NCBI GenBank assembly: GCA_035527835.1
Contig: DATKZS010000236.1
Location: 1-30,442 of the forward strand
From: DATKZS01 sp035527835 [NCBI: bacterium]
GTDB lineage: Bacteria; RBG-13-61-14
Direction of reading: 5' to 3'
DNA length: 30,442 nt
Shown here: positions 13,936 through 21,733 of the stretch, one piece after another
Position numbering within the stretch: the first letter of the stretch is position 1
Layout of the letters: every line of letters starts with the position of its first letter
The notes under the pieces: model-generated
What the model was told of the DNA's origin: nothing
The model's input: only the letters and a program-made list of their open reading frames with translations
Database searches by the model: none
Program-made: the position numbers and the translations under genes

Positions 13936-15450
13936 TTAAAACTCGATGCGCTCCCCCCTCTCCAGGTTGAAATCATGGGAGGTGCCGCCTGCCTTGACCA
14001 TGCCCTGGGTCCGGCCCTCGCCCAATACCTTGAGCTCGATCTCGACGCCGTCGCCGGGGAGATCGAGCCGGAATACGGCGCCCGTTGCGGCCGCCGGGAA
14101 GTTGGGCGCGAGCCGGCGATGGCCTCGGTCCTGGTGGAAGCCGATCAGGTGCTCGATCACCAGGGTGTCGGCGAGCCCGGTCCAGCCCACGAAGTGCGCG
14201 CGCGGCTTGCCGCCCAGCGTGAGCTGCTTGTACAGGTTGCCCTTCTTGCGGCTGAGCTCCTTGAAGTCGAAGCGGTCGGGGTCGTAGAACTCGACCAGCT
14301 TGCCGGTGTTGGCGTAGGTCTGGTAGATGCCGTCAACCAGCTTCCAGGAAAGCAGCGCCGCGTCGTCGTTATACTCATAGCGCTCCAGGCCAACGACCAC
14401 CATGTAAGCGGTGTTCAGCCACATGGGCCCGCGCCAGCAGTCCTTCATGAACGCCGGGTCATCGCGCGCGACCGAGCCGAGCGGCATGGGCGTGTTGAAC
14501 TCGGCCGGGTCCATGACGTGGCCGCGCACGATGGCCGCGCGTTCCTGGTCCGGCACGCCCGCGAACAAAGGGAACAGGGAGGCGATGGTGCGGATCTTGA
14601 TGAGCTCATCCGAGCTCATGTCGCGGTCATAGTAGTACCCGGTCTCCGGGTCCCACAGCATGTCATTAATGAGGCTTCGCAGCTCTCCGGCCTGCTGCTC
14701 GAAGCGCCCGGCCTCGTCCGCCCGGCCGAGCTCGCGGGCCATCAGCGCCAGCGAATCGTTCTGCCGGACCATATAGGAGTTGAGGTCAATCGCGGCCAGA
14801 TTTTTCATGTCCACCATGTATGACTCGTCGGCCGATCCGAACCGCGGCGAGTTGTCAATGCCGGACTCGTAGGAGTGAAGCCAGAAAAAGAGGCCGCAGG
14901 GCAGGCGCCGGTTCTCGTAGAGCCAACGGTTGTAGTCCTTTAAGACGGGGTAGGCGCGGGCCAGGTAATCCCGGTCCCCGCTCCATAAAAAGTTCTCCCA
15001 CCCCGACCAGGCCATCACCGGCGGCTGCGTGTAGTCGCTCTTGCCGTATTCGCTGGTGTAGTGCTGGAGCCGGCCGTCCCTGGCGTGCGAGAGCACCGCC
15101 CAGTTCACGTCCTCGGCCGTCCTCGCGTCCCACGGCTTCCACACCTGCGCGATGAACGCCGAGTCCCACAAGTACACCCCCCGGAAGATCGGCGACGGGT
15201 ACGCGAACCGCGTGTCGAAGAACGAGTTCGGGCCGTGCAGATTGCCGAGCAGCGTCCGGTAAACCGCCTCGAAGCCCTTTTCCCAATACGGGCCGAACCC
15301 GGCGCCGGACACGGAAAGCGACGGCGACGGCGCGGCCACGCCCTTGGCCGCCTTGATTTCGGCGCCGCCCGCATCGCCCCGACCGGCCGCGAAAATCACC
15401 AGCGCCAATACCGCGGCGCGCGCGCCATTAACAATCATCGTCCTTCTCAT
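13936..15450 (-). CDS. Exported GH63/mannosylglycerate-hydrolase-like glycosidase A
   Basis: The protein has 504 residues with a signal peptide (about 1-30) and a six-hairpin (alpha/alpha)6 glycosidase domain. Landmarks are YLWDSAFIAQVW at 93-104, ESGIDNSPRF at 195-204 with Asp199 as likely general acid, WRGPMWLNTAYM at 339-350, and VEFYDPD with Glu387 as likely base. These match GH63/trehalase-like enzymes that release alpha-linked glucose or mannose; the substrate is not known. ATG 15450 is supported by AAAGGGAG, which lies in the last codons of the toxin gene upstream, only 4 bp away. It is paralogous to the gene at 16334-17740. Confidence 0.85.
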   Translation of the reverse strand: MRRTMIVNGARAAVLALVIFAAGRGDAGGAEIKAAKGVAAPSPSLSVSGAGFGPYWEKGFEAVYRTLLGNLHGPNSFFDTRFAYPSPIFRGVYLWDSAFIAQVWKPWDARTAEDVNWAVLSHARDGRLQHYTSEYGKSDYTQPPVMAWSGWENFLWSGDRDYLARAYPVLKDYNRWLYENRRLPCGLFFWLHSYESGIDNSPRFGSADESYMVDMKNLAAIDLNSYMVRQNDSLALMARELGRADEAGRFEQQAGELRSLINDMLWDPETGYYYDRDMSSDELIKIRTIASLFPLFAGVPDQERAAIVRGHVMDPAEFNTPMPLGSVARDDPAFMKDCWRGPMWLNTAYMVVVGLERYEYNDDAALLSWKLVDGIYQTYANTGKLVEFYDPDRFDFKELSRKKGNLYKQLTLGGKPRAHFVGWTGLADTLVIEHLIGFHQDRGHRRLAPNFPAAATGAVFRLDLPGDGVEIELKVLGEGRTQGMVKAGGTSHDFNLERGERIEF

Positions 15451-15454
15451 GCGC

Positions 15455-15844
15455 TCACTCCCTTTCATAAGGCTTTTCCGTTTTCAAGCGGGGCACGGCC
15501 CGGAAGTGCCTCTGGTTGAAGGTGCAGAGGATGGCGCCGTGGCCGATGGCGCATTCGCCGATGAGCAAGTCCAGGATGTCAAGCTGATGCATCAGACGGA
15601 TGGCGGAATAATCTTCGAGCGCGCGGTCCAGATCGTCTTCCCGCGGCCAGTAAATTTCATGGCGCTCCAGCAAGCGCCGCAGCTCATGAAGCTCGGCTTT
15701 GTTCCGGCAGCCGGCAATCAGCTCCAGGGCCACGAACCCGGGGAGTCCCAGCGGCTCATCCGCGGGCAGTGACTGCATCCAGGCCACGGCCGGCGGGTGC
15801 CGCCTGAGGAGGTCAACCATAACGTCACTGTCGAGAAAACGCAT
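15455..15844 (-). CDS. PIN-domain toxin, VapC type
   Basis: This is a 129-residue PIN ribonuclease of normal length. The acidic residues fit the fold: Asp5/Asp7 in LDSDVMV, Glu41 in ALELIAG, Asp89 and Asp92 in LDILDLLIGE, then TFNQRHF near 108-114. VapC toxins cleave tRNA or rRNA when free of antitoxin. The antitoxin gene ends 3 bp upstream. The toxin's own 3' end holds the ribosome site of glycosidase A, so the three genes could share a transcript. Confidence 0.9.
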   Translation of the reverse strand: MRFLDSDVMVDLLRRHPPAVAWMQSLPADEPLGLPGFVALELIAGCRNKAELHELRRLLERHEIYWPREDDLDRALEDYSAIRLMHQLDILDLLIGECAIGHGAILCTFNQRHFRAVPRLKTEKPYERE

Positions 15845-15847
15845 GGA

Positions 15848-16234
15848 TCAATCGTGATGGCGGGTCGAGGCCCGCTTCCGGAGTTTCCGCGCGAATTCGA
15901 TGCTGTCGCCGATGTCGTCGCGGTCCTTCCATAACCCCACCAGCCCTGATTCCAAAAGGGTCTTGGGGGTCAGGGGCAACTTGGCCCGTTTAGCCGCGGG
16001 CCCGGGCCGCTCGTGGCGTTTAGCTCCAACCAGCCCGCTCTTCTTTAACAAACGATGCTGCGAGCGCAGGAAACGCTCGGCGGCGTTGCGGGTGATGTGA
16101 TACCTCTTCTCAAACTTCGAGAGTTGCGCCACCTCCGCCTTCAACTCCCCCTTCTCGATCCACTTGTACACCGCCTGCACGCTCACCCCGGCCTCGGCCG
16201 CCAGCTCCCGCACCGACATGTATTCCTTGGCCAT
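15848..16234 (-). CDS. Helix-turn-helix antitoxin for the PIN toxin
   Basis: The protein has 128 residues. A MerR/excisionase-like DNA-binding helix-turn-helix occupies about 5-30 (VRELAAEAGVSVQAVYKWIE). The C-terminal SGLVGLWKDRDDIGDSIEF segment resembles the toxin-wrapping tail of VapB antitoxins. GGGAGG precedes ATG 16234. The protein probably binds the palindrome at 16292-16305 and represses the operon. The DNA-binding domain differs from the AbrB type common in VapB, and the protein is longer than most. Confidence 0.8.
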   Translation of the reverse strand: MAKEYMSVRELAAEAGVSVQAVYKWIEKGELKAEVAQLSKFEKRYHITRNAAERFLRSQHRLLKKSGLVGAKRHERPGPAAKRAKLPLTPKTLLESGLVGLWKDRDDIGDSIEFARKLRKRASTRHHD

Positions 16235-16269
16235 CTTAGAGTCCTCCCGGTCCGATCCAATTAATATCC

Positions 16270-16305
16270 ATGGTAGCCGGTTAGTTTAAAGTTGTCAATT
16301 GACAA
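16270..16305 (-). promoter_or_regulatory. Promoter and palindromic operator of the toxin-antitoxin module
   Basis: On the minus strand TTGACA (16298-16293) and TACCAT (16275-16270) are separated by 17 bp. The -35 lies inside the perfect 14-bp palindrome TTGTCAATTGACAA (16292-16305), so a bound regulator would block RNA polymerase. This is the classic autoregulation arrangement of toxin-antitoxin operons. Confidence 0.75.
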
Positions 16306-16333
16306 TTTAAATCCGGAGCGGCCAAGCGCCGCC

Positions 16334-17740
16334 CTAGCGGATCTCGAGGCGGATTTTTTCCGTCCGGCCCGGCAACCCGAGCTCGAACGCCATGGCCCCG
16401 GCCGCGGGCGGGAAGTTGGGCGCGCACGGCCCGCCGCCGGCGGGGCAGCCCATGAGGCGCTCGATCACGAGGTTATTGACGAGCCCGTCCCAGCCCACGA
16501 AGTGGGGCTTGGGCTTGTCGTTGTGGGTGAGGATTTTGTAGAGGCTGTTCTTGCGGCCCAGCTCCGAGACGCCGTCATGGTCCGGGTCGTAGTACTCGTA
16601 AAACTCGCCGGTGAGCCGGTAATTGCGATACACGTTGTCCACGATGCGGAAAGCGATGTCCGCGGCCTCGTCGCGATAGCCGTACTCTTCCAGTCCGAGC
16701 ACGATCATGTACGCGGTATTGATCCAGACCGGTCCGCGCCACATGTCCTTGCCGAACGCCGGGTCGTTGCGCGCGACCGACGGCAGCGGCAGGGGCGTGT
16801 TGAACTCGGCCGGGTCCATGATATGGCCGCGCAACCTCTTCGCCCGCGCCGCGTCCGGCACCGCGCAGAACAGCGGCAGGAGCGAGGCCACGCTCTTAAC
16901 CCGGATCAGCTTGCCGGCCTTTACGTCGCGGTCGTAATACAGGCCGTCCGCCTCGTCCCATAAATTATCGTTAATGAGCTTTTTCAGCTCCTCCGCCCGC
17001 GCCGTGAAAAGCTCCTCGTCCCGGGGCATCGCAAGCTCCCGCGCCATGGCGGCGAGGGCAGCGTTCTGCAGGGCCATGTAGGATGAGAGGTCAATGGCGG
17101 CCAGGTTCTTCATGTCGGCGGTGCGGCTGACGTTTTGGTTGGCGAAGCGCGGCGAGTTGTCCATGCCCGACTCGTAGGGATGGACCCAGAAGAAGAGTCC
17201 GCCGGAGAGCCTGCGGTTATCGTAGAGCCAGCGGTTGTAGTCCTTGAGGATGGGGTAAGCGTAGGCGAGATAGGCGCGGTCATGGCCCGCCAGATACAGC
17301 CGCCGCACGGCCCAGGCCATGACCGGCGGCTGCGTGTCCTGGTAATACTCATCCGCGCCCACCGCATGCTGGAGCCGGCCGCGCTTGGCGTGGTCCAGCA
17401 CCGCGCGCGTGATCTCCTGGGCCGTGTCCACGTCCCACAGCCGCCAGACCTCGGCCACGAACGCCGTGTCCCACAGGTAAACGTCGTCGGGCCAGGCCGG
17501 GCCGGGCTGCGCGTGGCGCGTGGAGAAAAATTTGTTGGGCATGATGAGGTTCGCGAGCAGTTCCTCGTACATGGCCCCGAACCCGCGCGTCCAATCCTGT
17601 GCCCGCGCGCCGCCGCCCGAGACCGTGAGCCCCGGCGCGGGCCCCCTCACGCCCTTCTCGGCCCAGACCCCGGCCAGTCCGGCCGCGGAAACCGAAAGAC
17701 CCACCAGCACAACGGCCGCCGCCTTTTTTACTCTGCTCAT
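16334..17740 (-). CDS. Exported GH63/mannosylglycerate-hydrolase-like glycosidase B
   Basis: The protein has 468 residues from ATG 17740 behind GCGGGGG. A signal peptide covers about 1-27. The domain matches glycosidase A throughout: YLWDTAFVAEVW at 88-99, ESGMDNSPRF at 190-199 with Asp194 as likely acid, WRGPVWINTAYM at 334-345, and EYYDPD with Glu382 as likely base. It lacks the extra C-terminal strand of paralogue A. The pair looks like an old tandem duplication, since the sequences have clearly diverged. A longer upstream frame only reads the family B repeat and is not used. Confidence 0.85.
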   Translation of the reverse strand: MSRVKKAAAVVLVGLSVSAAGLAGVWAEKGVRGPAPGLTVSGGGARAQDWTRGFGAMYEELLANLIMPNKFFSTRHAQPGPAWPDDVYLWDTAFVAEVWRLWDVDTAQEITRAVLDHAKRGRLQHAVGADEYYQDTQPPVMAWAVRRLYLAGHDRAYLAYAYPILKDYNRWLYDNRRLSGGLFFWVHPYESGMDNSPRFANQNVSRTADMKNLAAIDLSSYMALQNAALAAMARELAMPRDEELFTARAEELKKLINDNLWDEADGLYYDRDVKAGKLIRVKSVASLLPLFCAVPDAARAKRLRGHIMDPAEFNTPLPLPSVARNDPAFGKDMWRGPVWINTAYMIVLGLEEYGYRDEAADIAFRIVDNVYRNYRLTGEFYEYYDPDHDGVSELGRKNSLYKILTHNDKPKPHFVGWDGLVNNLVIERLMGCPAGGGPCAPNFPPAAGAMAFELGLPGRTEKIRLEIR

Positions 17741-17783
17741 CAGTTTACCCCCGCGGACCTGGACTTCCCCTTTATTTTTTTGC

Positions 17784-18062
17784 TTGCAAATCTCTCTTGT
17801 CCAAAATAGGCCGTAAGAAAACCGCCAAGACGCCAAGAGCGCCAAGGATCGCCAAGTAAATAATGATGTTTCTTTGCAGCCCCCAAAAAAACAGCTCCGG
17901 AGCGTTGGCCCCAACCGGCTTGGCGGACCGGCCGACGGGAGCGCCAAGCAAGAAACATTCGCGACCAAGCCCTCTTAAAATCGTGTTGAAAAATAATCCT
18001 TGGCGCTCTTGGCGTCTTGGCGGTTCTCCGGTCCGTTTATTTTGGACAGCACTGTTTGCAAA
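17784..18062. repeat. Family B long hairpin element, copy 1
   Basis: The ends are TTGCAAA (17784-17790) and TTTGCAA (18056-18062). The left arm holds CGCCAAG units at 17822-17856 spaced 8, 9 and 10 bp. The right arm (about 17997-18023) holds the matching CTTGGCG units, and GTCCAAAATA / TATTTTGGAC sits outside them on each side. The centre contains further CGGCTTGGCGGACCGGCC-type stem sequence. There is no ORF. A second copy lies inverted at 23365-23620. It sits 44 bp upstream of glycosidase B, so it may affect that gene's expression. The remaining 18063-18159 is AT-rich with a small TCGCGA hairpin at 18133-18153. Confidence 0.85.
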
Positions 18063-18159
18063 TTAAAAAAATTTAGAGTACTATATTTATCAGAGAGGGC
18101 AGCGGAACAGGTCAGCCAAAGAACATGGCCTTTCGCGATTCTCTTTATCGCGACCAACC

Positions 18160-18182
18160 AGGGGCGGGACACCACCGCCCCT
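18160..18182 (-). terminator. Hairpin downstream of the esterase gene
   Basis: Read on the minus strand, AGGGGCGG and CCGCCCCT form an 8-bp stem with a 7-nt loop, four bases after the esterase stop. No strong U-tract follows, so it may pause or protect the transcript rather than end it by itself. Confidence 0.45.
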
Positions 18183-18185
18183 CTG

Positions 18186-19805
18186 TTATTTCAATACGTC
18201 CCCCAACCCGGGCATTTTCCCCTTCTTTTCCAGTTCGCTCCAGAACGCGCAGCGCTCCGGGAGAGGCGTGATCGGTTCGGGCCGCGTGACCTTGTCCAGC
18301 GCCTGCACCCGCTGGTCATCGGTGGTGAACGCCGGCCACTCGGGCAGGCCCGGGCCGTTGGGGTCGCCGGTGCGGGCGAAATTCAGCCAGTAACCCTGCA
18401 CCACTCTCACCATCTCCTTTGCCCGCTCCCGCTGCTGCTTGCTATACAGCGGCGACACCGGCGCCCGGTCGGTGCTGTTGAAGACGTAGGGCATCTCCAT
18501 GGCATGGGCCACGCCCGCGTACCTGGTGAACCTGAAGTCGGCGTAGTCAAAGCGGTAGAAGTACACGTTGGACTGGCGCGCCGTGGTCTCCATCAGGCCG
18601 TCATAGGTGCCGCAGCCAAAGAAGGTGTCGAGCCCGAACATCCGGCCATAGGCCAGGACCGGCCGGTTGTCGAACTCAGCTAACGGATAGAGCCGGGCCA
18701 GCTCGGCGGCGTCTTCCGGGCTGAGCCCCATCTGCACGAGCCGCTCCTCGTATTGAGCCGGCTTGACGCGGTCGAACGACCGGACCAGCTTCAAGAGCGC
18801 CGCGCCCTCGTCGTGGTTGTACCCGGCCATGAACGGCACCCGGCTGTAATCGCCGGACCGGATCATGTTGAGCGCCGTGTCCTGGAGCAGCCAGCCGTCG
18901 GCACAGGGCCGGCTCATGCCGTCCATCATGTCCGCGGCCGCCTGGTCCAGCAGGACCTTGGCCGGTATCCGCCTCAAGCAGGCCAGGTCAGCAGGGTCGC
19001 AGCCGACCTTTTGCGCGCCCGCTTGCGCGGATGCGTAGCCCTTTTCCAGCGGCGGGCCGTCGTCGCAGCCCCCGCTCTCCATGATGGCGCGATGGAACAG
19101 GCCCCTGGTGAGCGGCGTGGCCACCATGGTGCAGATGCTGGCGCCGCCGGCCGACTCGCCGAAGATGGTGACGTTGTCCGGGTCGCCGCCGAAGTTCCGG
19201 ATGTTGTCATGGACCCACTTGATGGCCGCGACCTGGTCGAGGCTGCCCTGTCCGCCGGCGGCGCCGTTAGGGTCCTCATCCTTGAGCGCCGGCAGCGCGA
19301 AAAACCCGAACAGGTCGAGCCGGTAGTTGAAGGTCACCACCACCACGTCGCCGGTCTCGGCCAGGCGGTCTCCCCAGTAGAACTCGGAGTTGCCGGTCCC
19401 GCCGACGTAGCCGCCGCCGTGGATCCAGACCATGACCGGGAAGCTGCCCGACTTGGCCGGACGCCAGACGTTCAGGAACAGGCAGTCCTCCGACATGCGC
19501 TTGGACGGGTCCGCGTTCACCAACTCCATGATCCCCTTTTGCATGCAGCGCGCGCCCCATTTGGTGGCACCGCGCACGCCGGACCACGCCGGGTGCGGCC
19601 TTGGCGAGCGCCAGCGCAGCTCGCCCACCGGCGCCGCCGCAAAGGGGATGCCGCGCCAGACGCACGTCGCGCTGTCCGCCTCCGCCGCGCCCCGCACCAG
19701 CCCCGACTCCGTGGCCACCGGCTCCCCGCACAAGTCCTGGGCCCGCGCCGTTGCCGCGCCCAGGCAAAGCATCGCCGCCGCCAATACCATCATGCTCCTC
19801 ATCAT
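18186..19805 (-). CDS. Secreted type B carboxylesterase
   Basis: The protein has 539 residues with a signal peptide ending near 22 (TARAQ). The alpha/beta-hydrolase catalytic set of the family is visible: the nucleophile Ser218 in FGESAGGAS, Glu333 in the NHDEG motif and His434 in GVAHAMEMPY. The oxyanion stretch HGGGYVGG lies at 129-136, and EDCLFLNVW at 106-114 is the second family signature. Cysteine pairs suggest disulfides, in line with export. GGGAGG precedes ATG 19805. It would hydrolyse carboxylic esters, with unknown specificity. The gene stands alone between repeat-filled gaps. Confidence 0.93.
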   Translation of the reverse strand: MMRSMMVLAAAMLCLGAATARAQDLCGEPVATESGLVRGAAEADSATCVWRGIPFAAAPVGELRWRSPRPHPAWSGVRGATKWGARCMQKGIMELVNADPSKRMSEDCLFLNVWRPAKSGSFPVMVWIHGGGYVGGTGNSEFYWGDRLAETGDVVVVTFNYRLDLFGFFALPALKDEDPNGAAGGQGSLDQVAAIKWVHDNIRNFGGDPDNVTIFGESAGGASICTMVATPLTRGLFHRAIMESGGCDDGPPLEKGYASAQAGAQKVGCDPADLACLRRIPAKVLLDQAAADMMDGMSRPCADGWLLQDTALNMIRSGDYSRVPFMAGYNHDEGAALLKLVRSFDRVKPAQYEERLVQMGLSPEDAAELARLYPLAEFDNRPVLAYGRMFGLDTFFGCGTYDGLMETTARQSNVYFYRFDYADFRFTRYAGVAHAMEMPYVFNSTDRAPVSPLYSKQQRERAKEMVRVVQGYWLNFARTGDPNGPGLPEWPAFTTDDQRVQALDKVTRPEPITPLPERCAFWSELEKKGKMPGLGDVLK

Positions 19806-19922
19806 GGCTTCCCTCCCTCATTCATTTTTTCGCCGCCCGCTGATCCGACCCCCCGATTCTAGCACGGCCTGAAAGGATGAGTAAAAAACGGCGCGAAGCC
19901 GGGGCCTGAGATCATGCGAATA

Positions 19923-19979
19923 GTGGTCCCGACACTCTTGTCGGCCCCAAGGCCGGGGACAAGAGTGTCCCCGCCACCA
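19923..19979. repeat. Family F hairpin
   Basis: GACACTCTTGTC (19931-19942) and GGACAAGAGTGTCC (19957-19970) form a stem, extended outward by GGTCCC against CCGCCACC with mismatches. It belongs to the 605-bp gene-free interval 19806-20410, which holds this hairpin, families G and H, and the tetR promoter. Confidence 0.65.
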
Positions 19980-20025
19980 ATTATTTTCTGAGCAGTTGCT
20001 CATGCCGCTTGGCGACGCCCTGGAA

Positions 20026-20157
20026 TCATGAGAGCCTCTTGCAAAAAGATTCCGGGGGGTAGCGCCGGCATCTTGCCGGCAACGTAACCCCCTAATATTA
20101 CTGGTGCCTGTTTTTGCCGCCAAGATGGCGGCGCTACATTTTGCAAGAGGCTCATGA
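20026..20157. repeat. Family G nested hairpin element
   Basis: The outer ends TCATGAG(AG)CCTCTTGCAAAA (20026-20046) and its complement at 20139-20157 match except for an AG insertion. Inside, two 23-bp blocks at about 20060-20082 and 20114-20136 face each other with two mismatches. Each block is itself a small palindrome (GCCGGCA...TGCCGGC and GCCGCCA...TGGCGGC). The element is 132 bp with no coding frame, MITE- or REPIN-like in form. The 51 bp just to its left (19981-20031) recur before family C. Confidence 0.75.
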
Positions 20158-20171
20158 AAATGCCTCTCAGG

Positions 20172-20246
20172 GTGGGAGGAAGCCTCCGGCTGGCGACTCT
20201 TCCACTTTTCCAGGCGCGTGGTCGCCCGGCGGAGCCGGCCTCCCAC
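20172..20246. repeat. Family H hairpin
   Basis: A 26-bp left arm (20172-20197, starting GTGGGAGG) faces a 26-bp right arm (20221-20246, ending CCTCCCAC) with about five mismatches. It follows family G directly, so three different hairpins stand in a row upstream of tetR. Confidence 0.65.
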
Positions 20247-20323
20247 ATTATTTCCCAAACATTCTCAAAAACTCCAACGATTACCATGCATTATAAAAAT
20301 TCTCCGATTGCGGCATTTTTTTC

Positions 20324-20370
20324 TTGACATTTCCAATCAGATGATTTAATCTTTTGATTAAATCATCTGA
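20324..20370 (+). promoter_or_regulatory. tetR promoter with perfect 15-bp inverted-repeat operator
   Basis: TTGACA (20324-20329), a 17-bp spacer and TAATCT (20347-20352) form a candidate promoter. TCAGATGATTTAATC (20337-20351) and GATTAAATCATCTGA (20356-20370) are perfect inverted arms with a 4-bp spacer; two more outer bases also pair. The operator covers the -10, so binding would block transcription. The size and symmetry suit a TetR dimer or pair of dimers, most likely the gene just downstream. Confidence 0.82.
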
Positions 20371-20410
20371 TTTAAAATCCGCTGAACGTTGGAATTAATC
20401 GGAGTCGGGG

Positions 20411-21106
20411 TTGAAAAAAAATCCTCTCATGATTGACCATGTGCCCTTGAAGAGGCTGGAGACGGCGCTTAGTGATCCGGCATCGCCTCCCGGCCGGATC
20501 CTCCGGGCCGCGGAAGACATCTTCGCCGAGCGGGGATTCAAGGCGGCGACCACCCGGGAGATCGCCGGGCGGGCGGGTGTCAACATCGCCACCATCCATT
20601 ATTACTGGGGCTCGAAGGACGAGTTGTGTTACGCGGTCATCTACCACGTGATGACGCGGATCACGGAGCTGACCCAAGGCCTGCTGGATCTCCCCGCCGG
20701 TGATTTGGAGGGCGGCATAAGAAATATCGTGGGCAAGCTGGTTGATATCTTCGCGGATAATCCCAACTATGCCCGCCTGCTCCAGCACCGCACCCTGGAA
20801 GGGATCAACGCCGAGATCGGCGAGGAGCTTTTTCTCCCGATCCTCAACATCGGCCTGGGCTTCGTCAAGAAAAACAGGATCAAGGGATTTGCCACCAACT
20901 TTGCCCCGGCGCTGGTGTTGTTCAGCCTCCAAGGGGCCTTGAGAATTTTTTTTCAGGAGAAAGATTCGGTCAAAGCAATCTTTGGAGAAGACCCTTTGTC
21001 ATTCTCTCCGGCTTTCCGGCAGCAACTCAAAGATTTATTATCATCGCTTGCCCTTCATGTCGCGGGACTCAGTCCCGGCAATGGAGGCGATCGAAATCTT
21101 TGCTGA
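20411..21106 (+). CDS. TetR/AcrR-family transcriptional regulator
   Basis: The protein has 231 residues. The DNA-binding domain lies at about 28-75 (ILRAAEDIFAERGF, TREIAGRAGVNIATIHYYWGSKDEL), followed by a helical ligand-binding domain. The start is taken as TTG 20411, with GGAG six bases upstream; ATG 20429 has no ribosome site. The palindrome before it suggests autoregulation. The two genes downstream on the same strand, including an oleate-hydratase-like enzyme, suggest that the ligand is a fatty acid or acyl compound, which is inference. Confidence 0.92.
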   Translation: MKKNPLMIDHVPLKRLETALSDPASPPGRILRAAEDIFAERGFKAATTREIAGRAGVNIATIHYYWGSKDELCYAVIYHVMTRITELTQGLLDLPAGDLEGGIRNIVGKLVDIFADNPNYARLLQHRTLEGINAEIGEELFLPILNIGLGFVKKNRIKGFATNFAPALVLFSLQGALRIFFQEKDSVKAIFGEDPLSFSPAFRQQLKDLLSSLALHVAGLSPGNGGDRNLC

Positions 21107-21146
21107 GGCGGTCACGGGAGCGGGTTATTGGAGGAATAAAAGGTCT

Positions 21147-21156
21147 GGGGGGGGGG
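21147..21156 (+). repeat. Run of ten G between tetR and the next gene
   Basis: A homopolymer of ten G lies 41 bp after the tetR stop and 59 bp before the next ATG. It is in non-coding DNA, so a length change would not shift a frame but could alter transcript or promoter spacing. Confidence 0.8.
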
Positions 21157-21214
21157 CCGGAAGTCTTAAAAGGCGGGTCCCGCATGATTTCAAACAAAAA
21201 CAAGAGGATTAGTC

Positions 21215-21685
21215 ATGGGACCAATACCGGCGGTGAATATCGTGGCCGTGCTTCATCTCGCGTTCGTGTCGGCGCTGATCGGCGTCATCGCCACTGAAAC
21301 CGTGATGGAACTGCTTCCTCTTTGGCACCGGGACCTTCATCACGGCGCCATTCGATTTCATTTATGGATAGACTTATTACTCGAGGGGCCCATCGCCCTG
21401 GGCGTAGTCGCCACGGGAATCGCCATGGCGACACAGGTCAACGCAATCACAACATATCATCTCGTAAAAATATCGTTTGCTTCCATCGCTTTTATGCTGG
21501 GCCTTACCTGCATCCTGAGGGTGATTCGCCGCAGCCGGCTTCGGGAGGGCCGGGCTTCGGAAGACGTTCTCGAAAGGGAGACCCAAAAGATTCACCTTAC
21601 CGCGGCAGTCATATATATTCTGTTGATTCCCGTGGTGATCCTGGGCGTTTGGCTCGCGTATAACCGGGTGCTGCAGTATTACTGA
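21215..21685 (+). CDS. His-rich four-helix membrane protein of unknown function
   Basis: This 156-residue protein has four predicted membrane helices at about 7-28, 50-72, 82-104 and 127-150. Histidines sit at or near most helix ends: His14, His38, His42, His43, His49, His82 and His127. A basic loop (about 104-125) joins helices 3 and 4. AGAGGA precedes ATG 21215. I do not recognise the family. The His pattern could bind heme b or a metal, as in other small four-helix cytochrome-like proteins, but no firm motif proves it. It lies between tetR and the oleate-hydratase-like gene on one strand, so it is probably part of that unit. Confidence 0.8.
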   Translation: MGPIPAVNIVAVLHLAFVSALIGVIATETVMELLPLWHRDLHHGAIRFHLWIDLLLEGPIALGVVATGIAMATQVNAITTYHLVKISFASIAFMLGLTCILRVIRRSRLREGRASEDVLERETQKIHLTAAVIYILLIPVVILGVWLAYNRVLQYY

Positions 21686-21733
21686 TAAAACTGGAACGGC
21701 AGCCAAGGGCTGCGCCGCTCAAAAAGGGGGATA

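Noticed and set aside
18753-19862. Long plus-strand frame opposite the esterase
   Set aside because: The esterase catalytic motifs on the minus strand are complete, so this is a codon mirror.
20000-20287. Short frames on the minus strand in the hairpin cluster
   Set aside because: They are built from families G and H and have no independent coding signal.
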